NCBI RefSeq assembly: GCF_038039535.1
Contig: NZ_JBBPHP010000037.1
Location: 8,377 to 72,376 of the forward strand
Reading direction: 5' to 3'
Length of the DNA stretch: 64,000 nt
From: Catalinimonas sp038039535
GTDB lineage: Bacteria; Bacteroidota; Bacteroidia; Cytophagales; Cyclobacteriaceae
The notes beneath the pieces were generated by a model that had not been told where the DNA came from, ran no database searches, and was given only the letters and a program-made list of their open reading frames with translations. The position numbers and the translations under genes were made by a program. Below, in pieces: positions 1 through 8,998 of this stretch. Within the stretch, counting starts at the first letter, position 1; every line of letters starts with the position of its first letter.

Positions 1-154
1 CTTCCAGCAATCCAATTTTGTGCAACATACGGCTGTGGGCCATAGAGCCTAAAATGTCAAATGGTGCCAGCCATACGTCCAGTTCCCGGTCTTTGCCGAT
101 GGTAAATGTTTCTATACGTTTGTCAATGGAAAAACCTTTGTCCCAGATTTTCAC
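1..154 (-). CDS. argH: Argininosuccinate lyase, N-terminal fragment (cut by window edge)
   Basis: Only the first 51 codons lie in the window; the gene continues past base 1. The reading frame begins at a GTG (152-154) and reads MKIWDKGFSIDKRIETFTIG, followed by KDRELDVWLAPFDILGSMAH, which is the usual N-terminus of argininosuccinate lyase. That enzyme splits argininosuccinate into arginine and fumarate in the cytosol, the last step of arginine synthesis. The start lies 12 bases after the argE stop on the same strand, so it is the last visible gene of an argF'-argB-argE-argH operon. GTG is chosen because no ATG precedes the conserved WDKG motif. The rest of the enzyme, including its catalytic serine loop, is outside the window. 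Confidence 0.85.
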   Translation of the reverse strand, partial: MKIWDKGFSIDKRIETFTIGKDRELDVWLAPFDILGSMAHSRMLHKIGLLE

Positions 155-166
155 GATGCGCTAAAT

Positions 167-1252
167 TTATAAGGTTAGTTCTTCTAATAATGCTAAATAA
201 ATACGGATGCCCTCTCTGATCTCTTCCGTAAGAATAAATTCGTCGGCCGTATGCGAGCGTTCGGATAAGCCCGGCCCTATTTTGAGGCTGGGAAAACCAC
301 TCATCAATGCCTGATCGGATAAAGTGGGTGAACCATAAGCATTCAGCCCTAACTGCTTACCCTTTTGCACGATGGGATGCTCCATTGGAATACCGGAAGC
401 ATTGAGGCGAAACGAACGAGGCGTAAGCACTGACTTCACTTCCTTTTGTAAAATCTCATACACCTGCTGATTGGAATACTGCTCATGCGTACGCACATCC
501 ACCACAAAGGTACAGGCATCCGGCACCACATTATGCTGCGTCCCGGCCTGGATTTGAGTCACTGAAATATGTATTTCACCCAGTGTTTCAGACTTAAGGG
601 GAAACTGAAAGTCTTTGAGTAACTGAATATCTTCCAGGGCGATGTAAATAGCATTGACTCCCTCATTACGAGCGGCATGACCGGACTTGCCTTTGGCTTC
701 GCCATCTATTACCATCAAGCCTTTCTCAGCCACGGCCATTTGCATACCCGTAGGTTCACCTACTATCGCCAAATCTATTTTTCCCAGTTCAGGCAATAAT
801 GCTGCAATTCCTTGTTTGCCAGAGATTTCTTCCTCAGCGCTGGCGGCAAAGATTAGGTTATAGGTTCTATCGCTTAAATCATTCAACTCTAGGAAAGTGT
901 GTAACAGACAGACGAGCGCGCCGCCGGCATCATTGCTACCCAGGCCGTAGAGCTTACCATCCTCAATATCAGCAGCATAAGGATTACGGCTGTACGTAGA
1001 AGCTGGCTTTACTGTATCATGATGAGAGTTGAGTAAAATAGTAGGTTTCTGATCATCAAAATCCCTGGATTTCACCCATACATTGTTCATCAGACGGTTT
1101 ACAAACAATCCCTGCTTTTCCAGATAATCTGCCAATATATCAGCGGTCTGATCTTCATCTTTACTCAGGGAAGTAGTCGCAATCAGTTTTTGCAGCAAAT
1201 TAATAGCCTGCTCAGCAAGTATATCCAGTCTTGAGGTATCTACTTCAGGCAT
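167..1252 (-). CDS. argE: M20-family deacylase, acetyl-/succinyl-ornithine or -citrulline deacetylase (ArgE-like)
   Basis: A 361-residue zinc amidohydrolase of the M20 family. Visible metal-site motifs are LLNSHHDTV near residue 74, GSNDAGGALV near 105 and SAEEEISG near 136, where EE holds the general base; a dimerisation lid follows and a late histidine lies in RSHTADEF. It should remove the N-acyl group from an arginine intermediate. Because the neighbouring carbamoyltransferase looks succinylornithine-specific, the natural substrate is probably N-succinyl-citrulline or a related acyl compound rather than N-acetylornithine; this is inference. The ATG overlaps the end of argB by 13 bases, which suggests translational coupling. 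Length and context fit the Bacteroidota arginine operon. Confidence 0.85.
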   Translation of the reverse strand: MPEVDTSRLDILAEQAINLLQKLIATTSLSKDEDQTADILADYLEKQGLFVNRLMNNVWVKSRDFDDQKPTILLNSHHDTVKPASTYSRNPYAADIEDGKLYGLGSNDAGGALVCLLHTFLELNDLSDRTYNLIFAASAEEEISGKQGIAALLPELGKIDLAIVGEPTGMQMAVAEKGLMVIDGEAKGKSGHAARNEGVNAIYIALEDIQLLKDFQFPLKSETLGEIHISVTQIQAGTQHNVVPDACTFVVDVRTHEQYSNQQVYEILQKEVKSVLTPRSFRLNASGIPMEHPIVQKGKQLGLNAYGSPTLSDQALMSGFPSLKIGPGLSERSHTADEFILTEEIREGIRIYLALLEELTL

Positions 1253-2025
1253 AGGGTTGTTCCTTCAAAACTTTCACCACCTACATGCTGTAATCCTTCG
1301 TAATGCATGATGCATACTTTTTCTACTCCAGCATGCAGAGTTTTAAAAGCATTTTCCAGCTTGGGAATCATTCCTTCTACCACTATGCCATCCGATTTGA
1401 GCTGGGTAAATTCTTCGGCAGTAATTCTTTCAATCAGGCTCGTATCATCCTCAGGATCAACCATTACGCCTTTCTTTTCAAAGCAATAGTATAACTCCAC
1501 TGTTTTGTGCTTCGCCAATCCCTTAGCAACACTTGCCGCAATGTGATCGGCATTGGTATTGAGCATCTGACCTTGTCCATCGTGGGTAAGGGGGGCCATT
1601 ACCGGAACTATCCCCTGTTCCAATAATCCTATGATGCCGAGAGCATTGACCTCATCAATATCTCCTACCAAACCATAATCCACAGGATTGGGAGCACGTT
1701 TGTGGGCTTTCATGGCATTCATGTCTGCTCCAGTGAGGCCTAGTGCATTACAGTTTTCAGCCTGTAGCAAAGCGGTTATCTTTTTATTCAGTCCACCATA
1801 GACCATGAGCACAATTTCCAGCATGGCTTCGTCGGTCACCCGACGGCCTTCTACCATTTTGGTCTCAATGCCCATCTTTTCGGCCAAAGTAGTAGCTGAT
1901 CTTCCTCCGCCATGCACCAGTATTTTGGGTTGAGGTAGGGAAGCGAAGTCTTTCAGAAAGCTTTTAAGCAGTTCGGGCTGCTCAATCACCCTTCCTCCTA
2001 TCTTGAATATTTTGATGTTTTCCAC
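1240..2025 (-). CDS. argB: Acetylglutamate kinase (probably N-acyl/succinylglutamate kinase)
   Basis: A 261-residue amino-acid kinase family protein. It shows KIGGRVI at the N-terminus, the ILVHGGGRSA glycine loop near residue 36, GLTGADMNA in the middle, and MLNTNADHIAASVA near 155, which is the N-acylglutamate and ATP-binding region. It phosphorylates the gamma-carboxyl of N-acylglutamate, the second step of arginine synthesis. The start codon is GTG (2023-2025), 10 bases after the argF' stop. It overlaps argE downstream. Bacteroidota ArgB enzymes often act on N-succinylglutamate; the specificity here is inferred from the operon, not from residues in this protein. Confidence 0.9.
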   Translation of the reverse strand: MENIKIFKIGGRVIEQPELLKSFLKDFASLPQPKILVHGGGRSATTLAEKMGIETKMVEGRRVTDEAMLEIVLMVYGGLNKKITALLQAENCNALGLTGADMNAMKAHKRAPNPVDYGLVGDIDEVNALGIIGLLEQGIVPVMAPLTHDGQGQMLNTNADHIAASVAKGLAKHKTVELYYCFEKKGVMVDPEDDTSLIERITAEEFTQLKSDGIVVEGMIPKLENAFKTLHAGVEKVCIMHYEGLQHVGGESFEGTTLCLK

Positions 2026-2035
2026 GACTACAGAT

Positions 2036-2980
2036 TTAGGATTGCAAAATACTTTTGATCACGGCCTGGGCGGCTACTACACGATTGGCGGCCTGCTGAA
2101 TGACGATGGATTGTTCGCTGTCTATTACTTCATCGGCTACGATTACATTCCGACGTACCGGCAGACAGTGCATGAATTTGGCCTGATTGGTCAGTTTCAT
2201 TTTGTCAGCAGTCACCATCCACTGATCTCCTTTTTCTAATATCTCGCCGTAGCTTTGGTATGATGACCAGTTCTTGGTATAGATAAAGTCTGCGCCTTCA
2301 AATGCTTTTCGCTGATTATACTCTACTTTAACTCCCTGGGTAAACTGTTCATCCAATTCATAGCCCTGGGGATGAGTAACGGTAATATCCTGACCGGAAG
2401 CCAGCATCCACTCCAGAAATGAATTGGCCACCGCCTGCGGCAAAGCCTTGGGATGAGGTGCCCAGGTGAGCACAATTTTAGGCTTTTCTACTGTTTTGTG
2501 TTCTTCAATGGTAATCAGGTCGGTGAGGGATTGCAGCGGATGCCTTACCGGAGATTCCAGGCTGATCACGGGCACACCTGCATATTTTTGAAACTGCTTG
2601 ATGACCAGTTCGGCATAATCTTCGGTTCTGTTTTGTAAATGTGCAAAGGCACGGATGCCGATGATATCATAGTACTGTCCGATCACAGCAGCCGCTTCTT
2701 TGACATGCTCCGGCTTATCCACATTCATGATGGTACCATCCTGAAACTCAAGATTCCACCCCCCCTGATTCATATCAAAAACCACAGTATCCAGACCAAG
2801 ATTCATGGCCGCCCTCTGCGTACTGAGGCGAGTTCGGAGGCTGGGATTTAAAAAGATCAGGCACATGGCCTTGTTGGTGGAAAGATTTTTATCCGTAAAA
2901 GGAGAAGACTTTACATGAGCAGCAGTCTCAAGCAAAGTTTTTAGGTCAGGAACATCTTTTACAGAGGTAAAATGCTTCAT
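2036..2980 (-). CDS. argF': N-succinylornithine carbamoyltransferase
   Basis: A 314-residue transcarbamylase. The carbamoyl-phosphate loop reads NPSLRTRLST near residue 45, and the C-terminal motif HCLPVRRN lies near residue 273. The sequence resembles the Bacteroides fragilis succinylornithine enzyme more than the Xanthomonas acetylornithine enzyme. At the residue known to separate the two specificities it has proline (residue 90, in DKPEH), as in the succinyl enzyme; the acetyl enzyme has glutamate there. It should convert N-succinylornithine to N-succinylcitrulline. It is the first gene of the minus-strand arginine operon and is divergent from the NamZ-like gene across 182 bases. argC, argD and argG are not adjacent. 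Confidence 0.92.
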   Translation of the reverse strand: MKHFTSVKDVPDLKTLLETAAHVKSSPFTDKNLSTNKAMCLIFLNPSLRTRLSTQRAAMNLGLDTVVFDMNQGGWNLEFQDGTIMNVDKPEHVKEAAAVIGQYYDIIGIRAFAHLQNRTEDYAELVIKQFQKYAGVPVISLESPVRHPLQSLTDLITIEEHKTVEKPKIVLTWAPHPKALPQAVANSFLEWMLASGQDITVTHPQGYELDEQFTQGVKVEYNQRKAFEGADFIYTKNWSSYQSYGEILEKGDQWMVTADKMKLTNQAKFMHCLPVRRNVIVADEVIDSEQSIVIQQAANRVVAAQAVIKSILQS

Positions 2981-3162
2981 AGGTATAGGTAATCTTAATA
3001 AAAAATCAAATCATCAATGATTTGCAAATACGTAGTTTTATTCAATCAACATCAAAGTTAAAGCTTCTTGTTGAACCTTTCCCAAAAAAACGGATAAAAA
3101 GGAAGAGACTTTATTTATGGAAGCTTAAATTTCCAGAAAAGATTTAACAACCACACATCTTT

Positions 3163-4332
3163 ATGTTCAAGCCCATTTTTATCACGCTTAGTCTGTTCTT
3201 TTTTCATGCGTTTACTTTTGCACAAGCCAATATTCAAATAGGAGCAGCCCAATTGGATGCCTATCTGCCCCTGATCGGCTCAAAGAAGGTAGGCATGGTG
3301 GTTAACCAAACTACTACTGTAGGGGAAACACATCTGGTAGATACTTTACTGAGCAGAGGGGTAAATATCGCTGCCATTTACGCACCTGAGCATGGCTACC
3401 GGGGAACTACTGAAAGAGGAAAAACTGTTGATAATCAGGTAGATGAAGCTACTGGTATTACAATTCATTCCATTTACGGAAGCAAAAAGAAACCTTCTCC
3501 TGAAATTCTGAAAGACATAGACATCATGATCTTTGACATGCAGGATGTCGGGGCCCGTTTTTTTACTTATATCTCCTCTATGCATTACATCATGGAAGCC
3601 TGTGCCGAGAATAATATTTCTCTGTTGATTCTGGACCGTCCCAATCCACTGGGCCACTATGTTGATGGGCCCGTCCTGGATACAAGGTTCAGCTCGTTTA
3701 TCGGCATGCACCCTATTCCCATTGTACATGGCATGACAATAGGTGAATATGCCCGGATGGTTAATGGAGAAGGTTGGCTCAAAAATGGTGTGAAGTGTGA
3801 ACTGGAAATAATTAAAGTCAAAAACTACAGCCATCAAACGCATTATCAATTAGCCATACCGCCCTCTCCCAATGTACCGGATATGAAATCCATTTACCTA
3901 TATCCCAGCATCTGTCTGTTTGAAGGTACAAAAGTGAGTGAAGGGAGAGGGACAATGAAGCCTTTTCAGCAATTCGGAACGCCTGATTATACTCCACAGC
4001 AAAATGCTTTTGTCCCAAAGCCTATCCCCAGCATGAGTTCTGAGCCTAAGTTTGAAGGAAAAACCTGTTATGGCTATGATTTATCCAGCCTCTCTTTGGA
4101 AGAACTTCAGCAAATTGATCGCATTGATTTATCTTATTTGCTGGAATTTTACCAGAAAGAAAAAGACAAGGAACATTTCTTTGAGCAATCATTTAATCTG
4201 CTGGCAGGATCAGAACAGTTGAAAAAGCAGATCATTGCAGGAAAAAGCGAAGAAGAGATCAGGGCAAGCTGGCAGCCTGCGCTTGAACAGTTCAAGCAAA
4301 TGAGAAAAAAGTATCTGCTTTATGAAGAATAA
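3163..4332 (+). CDS. DUF1343 exo-beta-N-acetylmuramidase, NamZ-like
   Basis: A 389-residue protein with a signal peptide (MFKPIFITLSLFFFHAFTFA, then QANIQIG). The body matches the DUF1343/YbbC family, now known as NamZ exo-N-acetylmuramidases (GH171). Visible features are VGMVVNQTT, YAPEHGYRG near residue 78, the MIFDMQDVGARFFTY segment near 122, LLILDRPNPLG near 152 and SEGRGTMKPFQ near 259. Members remove terminal N-acetylmuramic acid from peptidoglycan fragments in the periplasm for recycling. It is followed 105 bases later by a Tat-exported PLP protein on the same strand. The family assignment is strong; the enzyme activity is taken from characterised relatives. Confidence 0.85.
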   Translation: MFKPIFITLSLFFFHAFTFAQANIQIGAAQLDAYLPLIGSKKVGMVVNQTTTVGETHLVDTLLSRGVNIAAIYAPEHGYRGTTERGKTVDNQVDEATGITIHSIYGSKKKPSPEILKDIDIMIFDMQDVGARFFTYISSMHYIMEACAENNISLLILDRPNPLGHYVDGPVLDTRFSSFIGMHPIPIVHGMTIGEYARMVNGEGWLKNGVKCELEIIKVKNYSHQTHYQLAIPPSPNVPDMKSIYLYPSICLFEGTKVSEGRGTMKPFQQFGTPDYTPQQNAFVPKPIPSMSSEPKFEGKTCYGYDLSSLSLEELQQIDRIDLSYLLEFYQKEKDKEHFFEQSFNLLAGSEQLKKQIIAGKSEEEIRASWQPALEQFKQMRKKYLLYEE

Positions 4333-4437
4333 ATGATATGGATGGTGATAAGTACTACCGTCAATATATATTGATTTTAAGAAGTATGCGTATTATATTT
4401 CACCATTCCTGACTTCTTACCTACACTATCAACTAAG

Positions 4438-5721
4438 ATGTATTACCCTCGACGTGCCTTTCTCAAAAAAGCAGGAAGCCTGAGTGCTTTTGCCGCTACT
4501 CTTCCACTTGCCAAAGTCCATCAAAATTTAAAGGGCTATGTAGCATCCGTAAGACATAAGTCTGCTATGGATGTGGCACAAGACGAAGCATTTTGGGATG
4601 AAGTACGAAAAACGTACAAAGTATCTGATGATTTTATCAATCTGGAAAACGGATATTACAGTATGGTTGCCGAGCCAGTCATCAATGCGCAGGAAGAGCA
4701 TATTCGAATGATCAACCAGATTCCTTCCTACTATATGCGGAAACAGCAGTGGGATGATCATAAGCAGGTTAAACAAGCCATGGCTGATTTTGTAGGCGTA
4801 AGCCCTGAGGAGATTGTCATCTGCCGCAATACGACTGAGGCACTGGATACCGTGATACTGGGATTGAAAATGAATGCAGGGGATGAAGCCATCATGTGCG
4901 ATCAGGATTATGGCAGTATGTTGGCAGCATTCAAACAGAGAGCCAGGCGAGATGGGATAGTGAATAAAGTCATCTCCTTACCCCTGCATCCCAAAAATGA
5001 TCAGGAAATTGTGGATGCTTATGAGCAAGCCATTACGCCTAACACCAAAATCATACTGGTGACGCACCTGATCAACATCACAGGACAGGTGCTTCCGGTT
5101 AGAACAATTGCTGAAATGGCGCATGGCAAAAACGTTGAGGTCATTTCTGACTCCGCACATGCTGTGGGTCATCTTGATTTCAAAATCCACGAGCTGGGCT
5201 GTGATTATCTGGGTAGCAGTCTGCACAAATGGATAGGTGCTCCATTGGGTTCCGGACTTTTGTATGTGCGTAAAGACAAAATTGAAAAGGTATGGCCTCT
5301 CTTTGGAGATGATACTTATGCAGATGATGATATCCGAAAATTTGAACACATTGGCACACATCCCTGCTCCACAGATCTGGCCATTATTGATGCGCTCAAC
5401 TTCCAGAAAACCATCGGGATTGCACGTAAGGAAGCCCGACTGAAATATTTGAAAAAATACTGGGTAGATCAGGTAAAAGGCCTGCCCAAAATTGTGATCA
5501 ATACTCCTTTTGAAGAGGCACGCTCATCTGGTATTGCCAATGTAGGTGTTGAAGGTATTCCACCCGCTGAATTAGCTGACAAGTTATTTGAGGACTTTAA
5601 CATCTTCACAGTGGCTATTGATACTGAAGCTGTAAAGGGTACAAGGGTAACCCCACATTTGTACACCAGCCTGAATGAGCTAGATCAGTTGGTTAGCGCG
5701 CTTAAAAAACTGAGTGCTTAA
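4438..5721 (+). CDS. Tat-exported class V aminotransferase-fold protein (isopenicillin N epimerase-like)
   Basis: A 427-residue PLP enzyme of fold type I. The N-terminus carries a twin-arginine signal (RRAFLKK followed by a hydrophobic stretch to about residue 27), so it probably folds with its cofactor in the cytosol and is exported to the periplasm. PLP-site features include NTTEALDTV near 131 for phosphate binding, SDSAHAVG with Asp238, and SSLHKWIGAPLG, where Lys264 should form the Schiff base. The family includes isopenicillin N epimerase-like and cysteine desulfurase-like enzymes. The substrate is unknown. Placement after a muramidase gene suggests a role with cell-wall amino acids or D-amino acids, but that is only inference. 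Confidence 0.8.
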   Translation: MYYPRRAFLKKAGSLSAFAATLPLAKVHQNLKGYVASVRHKSAMDVAQDEAFWDEVRKTYKVSDDFINLENGYYSMVAEPVINAQEEHIRMINQIPSYYMRKQQWDDHKQVKQAMADFVGVSPEEIVICRNTTEALDTVILGLKMNAGDEAIMCDQDYGSMLAAFKQRARRDGIVNKVISLPLHPKNDQEIVDAYEQAITPNTKIILVTHLINITGQVLPVRTIAEMAHGKNVEVISDSAHAVGHLDFKIHELGCDYLGSSLHKWIGAPLGSGLLYVRKDKIEKVWPLFGDDTYADDDIRKFEHIGTHPCSTDLAIIDALNFQKTIGIARKEARLKYLKKYWVDQVKGLPKIVINTPFEEARSSGIANVGVEGIPPAELADKLFEDFNIFTVAIDTEAVKGTRVTPHLYTSLNELDQLVSALKKLSA

Positions 5722-5783
5722 TTCTTACTTAAAAAAGATAAATTTTCTAAGGCTATCAAAGTTTTGCTTAGTACTTTTACCGC

Positions 5784-6137
5784 ATGAAATGGATTAAAAT
5801 CATCACCCTCGTAATACTTACTGCTTCTCTGCAACATTGCATGATGGATGGTAGCAAGGAAAGTGCAACCATTGAAGAAAGTCAGGAAATGCAAAAGTCA
5901 ATTTTGATTTACGGAAGCGATGAATGCAGTCACTGTGTAAACATTAAGAAGAAACTTGATTCTGCCGGATACACTTACACTTTTTATGATGTAGACAAAG
6001 ACCAAAGCTATGCAGATCAAATGCTTCTCAAATTACAGCAAGTTGGGTTTAGGGGCAACATCAGCCTACCAGTAGTAGTACTTGAAGATGACATCAAAGT
6101 AGGGGCTACTTTTGAACAGGTAGAAAATTCTTTATAA
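5784..6137 (+). CDS. Glutaredoxin-like lipoprotein with CSHC motif
   Basis: A 117-residue protein. Residues 1-19 form a lipoprotein signal ending in a lipobox-like LQHC, so it should be anchored in a membrane facing the periplasm. The rest is a compact thioredoxin fold: SILIYGSDECSHCVNIKKKL carries the redox pair C-S-H-C, followed by YTFYDVDKD and a late LPVVVLEDD, where the proline is the cis-proline expected in glutaredoxins. It probably reduces or isomerises a periplasmic disulfide, or binds a metal. Its last codons overlap the 3' end of the convergent dinB-like gene by 6 bases. The partner protein is unknown. Confidence 0.75.
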   Translation: MKWIKIITLVILTASLQHCMMDGSKESATIEESQEMQKSILIYGSDECSHCVNIKKKLDSAGYTYTFYDVDKDQSYADQMLLKLQQVGFRGNISLPVVVLEDDIKVGATFEQVENSL

Positions 6138-6671
6138 GTTACTATTTCCTTCAAGCAAAGGATAATAGCGTTCTTTCAGTATTTTAATGTGGTGGAGTAC
6201 ATGTCCAACTATGGTAAATCCCAGTGCACCCACTGTGGTTTTCCGACCAAAGCAAACACCTTCTCGCTTCAGCATTTCCTGATTAAAGCTTTTATATAGA
6301 AAAATAGTAGACTGTCGCACTACTGAAAATTCATACAGCAACTCATCTACCGATCTTTCATTAGCATTAGTATTTGCTGCGAAAAGACGCTGATCCATAC
6401 CAGCAAGTTCAGTATGATCATTTCTGGCAAAACGGAGGGCACGGTAAGCGAACACCCTTTCAGTATCTATCACATGCTGGAGAATATCTTTTACTGTCCA
6501 TTTACCGGGGGCATAAACCTGATCTCTCAAAGCCATGAAATTCTTTTCTTCTCCTGTGACAAAATCAGCTCCATATTCATGAAGCGCTGAAGATAGCTCT
6601 ATCGTATCACCTATCTGATTGATGTAGGTATCATAAAAGTCGGGGATGAAAGGTAGGTTGGATTTTAGCAT
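6132..6671 (-). CDS. DinB-superfamily protein
   Basis: A 179-residue four-helix protein of the DinB/YfiT superfamily. Visible histidines in helical context are KDILQHVIDTERVF near residue 65 and VGHVLHHIKILKERY near 155, the usual three-histidine metal site of this group. YAPGKWTVKDIL is the typical opening of the first core helix. Family members include metal-dependent thiol transferases such as bacillithiol S-transferase and many proteins of unknown role. It is convergent with the glutaredoxin-like lipoprotein (6-base overlap), and a gene on the same strand lies 52 bases upstream. The substrate cannot be read from the sequence. Confidence 0.8.
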   Translation of the reverse strand: MLKSNLPFIPDFYDTYINQIGDTIELSSALHEYGADFVTGEEKNFMALRDQVYAPGKWTVKDILQHVIDTERVFAYRALRFARNDHTELAGMDQRLFAANTNANERSVDELLYEFSVVRQSTIFLYKSFNQEMLKREGVCFGRKTTVGALGFTIVGHVLHHIKILKERYYPLLEGNSNL

Positions 6672-6723
6672 TGTAATTCAGTTTTGTAGAATCTTTCTAT
6701 TGATTACTCGCTTAATCAAGCTG

Positions 6724-7941
6724 TTAGTTTGCATTTTCACTTATTTCCAGCATTTTGAGCATAGTTTTCCAGTTTCTTGTGGTAGCGGGCTGCTTTAGTT
6801 TCTTTTCAAAAAAATCATTGGATAGTTTAGTTTTTCCGTAGCCATTCGTGCAATACAGGTAAATAATATCATCCATCAAATGGAATTCATCATGTGGAAA
6901 TTTTAGTGCACTTAGTAATTCAGCTTGTTCTTTTTTCGAAATATCGGTGAGTAGAGTCAGGTAACATTTAGATATATCAGCACTTTCGTCCGATAAGTAA
7001 GGATTTTTTGTAATAATTTCCTTCAGTTGCGCTCCATTCTTTACAATGACCTTCACTTCAAATCCAAAGTCTTTCTCTATGCTTACTTCAATTTCTTTGC
7101 TTAAATAATCTGCTTTATTTTCTGAAGCACTGAAAACTATATTTCCACTCTGAATATACGTTTTCACATTGTTTAGGCCCATTCTTGCAAGGCTAAACTG
7201 TAAATCCTGCATCTTGATTTTTCTATGCCCACCAACATTGATCCCTCTTAAAAAAGCTACATAGGTCATAAGCTTTGTTGAGTTTGCATATTCTTTAAGA
7301 AGCTTGGCAGTGACTGAAAATGAGGCTTCTTCAGCCATCATTAAAGGAGTTTGACCACTTTCCATTACTGCATGTACATCTGCTCCATGATCAATCAGCA
7401 ACTGAGTAATAGAGGTAAAACCATTGTGCGCTGCAGAATGAAGCGGTGTTACTCCCTGCTGTTGACGAGCATTAGGGTCAGCTCCATGTTCAAGCAGTAA
7501 CTTGCATAGATCGTAATTCCCAATTGCCACAGCGGAATGTAGAGGTGTGACCTTGAAGTTATTTTCTGAAGGCTGATTTACATCGGCACCTTCTGAGATC
7601 AGATACGCTGCAATCGCCTCTTGACCAAAAAAGCAGGCCAGTCCCAAAGATGAAAAACCATCTGGAGAAGGTTGATGTACGATACCACTATCACTTTCTA
7701 TGTGTGTCTGGACTATCTCATTATTACCAATACAGACTGCCTCATAGAGATTTAGAGACTCTTTGTATGCTACAAGCAAGTTTATCGCTTCCTGATTACG
7801 GCAATAAGCGGCAAACTGAAGTAAAGAGATACCCTGGGGGGTAAATTCATTTGCCAAACTTGGCTTTTCCTGGAGCAGTTGACTTAAGTCATCATTAAGA
7901 CCTTTTTGTATAAGTTGCTGAATATCAAATACCTTCACCAT
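6724..7941 (-). CDS. Ankyrin-repeat protein fused to a DUF1697 domain
   Basis: A 405-residue protein with two unrelated parts. Residues about 1-220 hold ankyrin repeats, seen as repeated TPLHSA(V/A) and LL..HGAD units (for example near 131, 165 and 198), which normally bind other proteins. From Met225 the sequence MTYVAFLRGINVGGHRKIKM starts a complete DUF1697 domain that runs to the end. DUF1697 proteins are usually free-standing and have no firmly known function. The internal Met (codon 7267-7269) could once have been a separate start. There is no stop or frame change at the junction, so the fusion looks real. No signal peptide is visible; it is probably cytosolic. Confidence 0.8.
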   Translation of the reverse strand: MVKVFDIQQLIQKGLNDDLSQLLQEKPSLANEFTPQGISLLQFAAYCRNQEAINLLVAYKESLNLYEAVCIGNNEIVQTHIESDSGIVHQPSPDGFSSLGLACFFGQEAIAAYLISEGADVNQPSENNFKVTPLHSAVAIGNYDLCKLLLEHGADPNARQQQGVTPLHSAAHNGFTSITQLLIDHGADVHAVMESGQTPLMMAEEASFSVTAKLLKEYANSTKLMTYVAFLRGINVGGHRKIKMQDLQFSLARMGLNNVKTYIQSGNIVFSASENKADYLSKEIEVSIEKDFGFEVKVIVKNGAQLKEIITKNPYLSDESADISKCYLTLLTDISKKEQAELLSALKFPHDEFHLMDDIIYLYCTNGYGKTKLSNDFFEKKLKQPATTRNWKTMLKMLEISENAN

Positions 7942-8017
7942 CTTTATTTTTAAAGAAATAGATTGTTCTTTTTTTCTAAATATGAGAAATCAGCATTTCC
8001 TAAATATAGCTAATGGA

Positions 8018-8743
8018 TCACAATTCCTGAATAAAAATATCTTTGTAATGAACTTCTAGGGGTGGTCCTGAATGTACCTGCAATCCAATTACTCCTTTTT
8101 GAGGCATATCTTCTTTTTCTCTGTATTCGGTGATGAGTTGATTATTGATCCATATTTTAATAAAGTTGTCTTCCGCTCTTATTCTGATTTCATTCCAATC
8201 TCCTTTTTTCAGCACCTCCGAGACCTTTCCGTAGTTCCCTAACGCAAGCACACGGGCTCTTCTGGATTCATCATACAGGCTTCCCCACAGCGGATAGGGC
8301 GTGTCATCTTCAAGGTTAGCTACTTGCTGTTTGAACTGATCAAAACTTTTCACCCAGGAAGCAGGAATAAATCCAATATCCGCCTGATAACCAGAAACTT
8401 CAGAACTATTAGAAACCCTTTCACTTCTGAATTGTACACCGCCATTATCCCCCTCTCCTACAAGCTTTGCTTTCAATATCAGATCAAAGTCTTGATACTC
8501 TTTGGTAGTACATAAAAATTCGTTTTGAGGAATGATAGAATCTAGTCTGCCCGCTACAATGGCATTATCCTCCACCCGAAAAAATTCTTTGTTTCCTTCC
8601 CAACCCTGCAACGACTCACCATTGAACAGAGGTGTAGTGATGGTTCTTTTATCGCAGGAAATGTTTACAAATCCGATCAATTGCAAAAAGAATATTATCA
8701 CTACCTTAAAGTTGATCCTATGATGTTGCCAATAGCAATTCAT
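8018..8743 (-). CDS. DUF1080 (3-keto-disaccharide hydrolase-like) lipoprotein
   Basis: A 241-residue secreted protein. The N-terminus has a hydrophobic stretch ending in a lipobox-like VNISC near residue 30, so it is probably a lipoprotein. The body fits the DUF1080 family, a concanavalin-like beta-sandwich: PLFNGESLQGW, the FRVEDNAIVAGR segment, DFDLILKAKL, NGGVQFRSER and KGVIGLQVHSG are the family landmarks. Some members hydrolyse 3-keto-glycosides, and many sit in sugar-degradation loci. No sugar oxidoreductase is next to it here, so the substrate is open. It faces the divergent SMP-30-like gene across 255 bases that contain no other gene. Confidence 0.8.
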   Translation of the reverse strand: MNCYWQHHRINFKVVIIFFLQLIGFVNISCDKRTITTPLFNGESLQGWEGNKEFFRVEDNAIVAGRLDSIIPQNEFLCTTKEYQDFDLILKAKLVGEGDNGGVQFRSERVSNSSEVSGYQADIGFIPASWVKSFDQFKQQVANLEDDTPYPLWGSLYDESRRARVLALGNYGKVSEVLKKGDWNEIRIRAEDNFIKIWINNQLITEYREKEDMPQKGVIGLQVHSGPPLEVHYKDIFIQEL

Positions 8744-8998
8744 ATTTGTTGGTGTGGTTTGGTGTATTGTAATCTTATTACACTCACAATATCATCAACT
8801 GAGTGTTAAGACTCAAGCTTAGCTTTAAATATTCATCATACTTAAAAAATGCTCAGATTTAGCTTCATGGCGACTATACTTTAAACTCAAATATTGAGGA
8901 TGTAATCCTTGTGGGTACTATGGTATTTTAGCATAAATCATGTACTTTTCCGTATCAATATGAATTGTAAAACCTAGCATTAAATACTTCTTAATACG

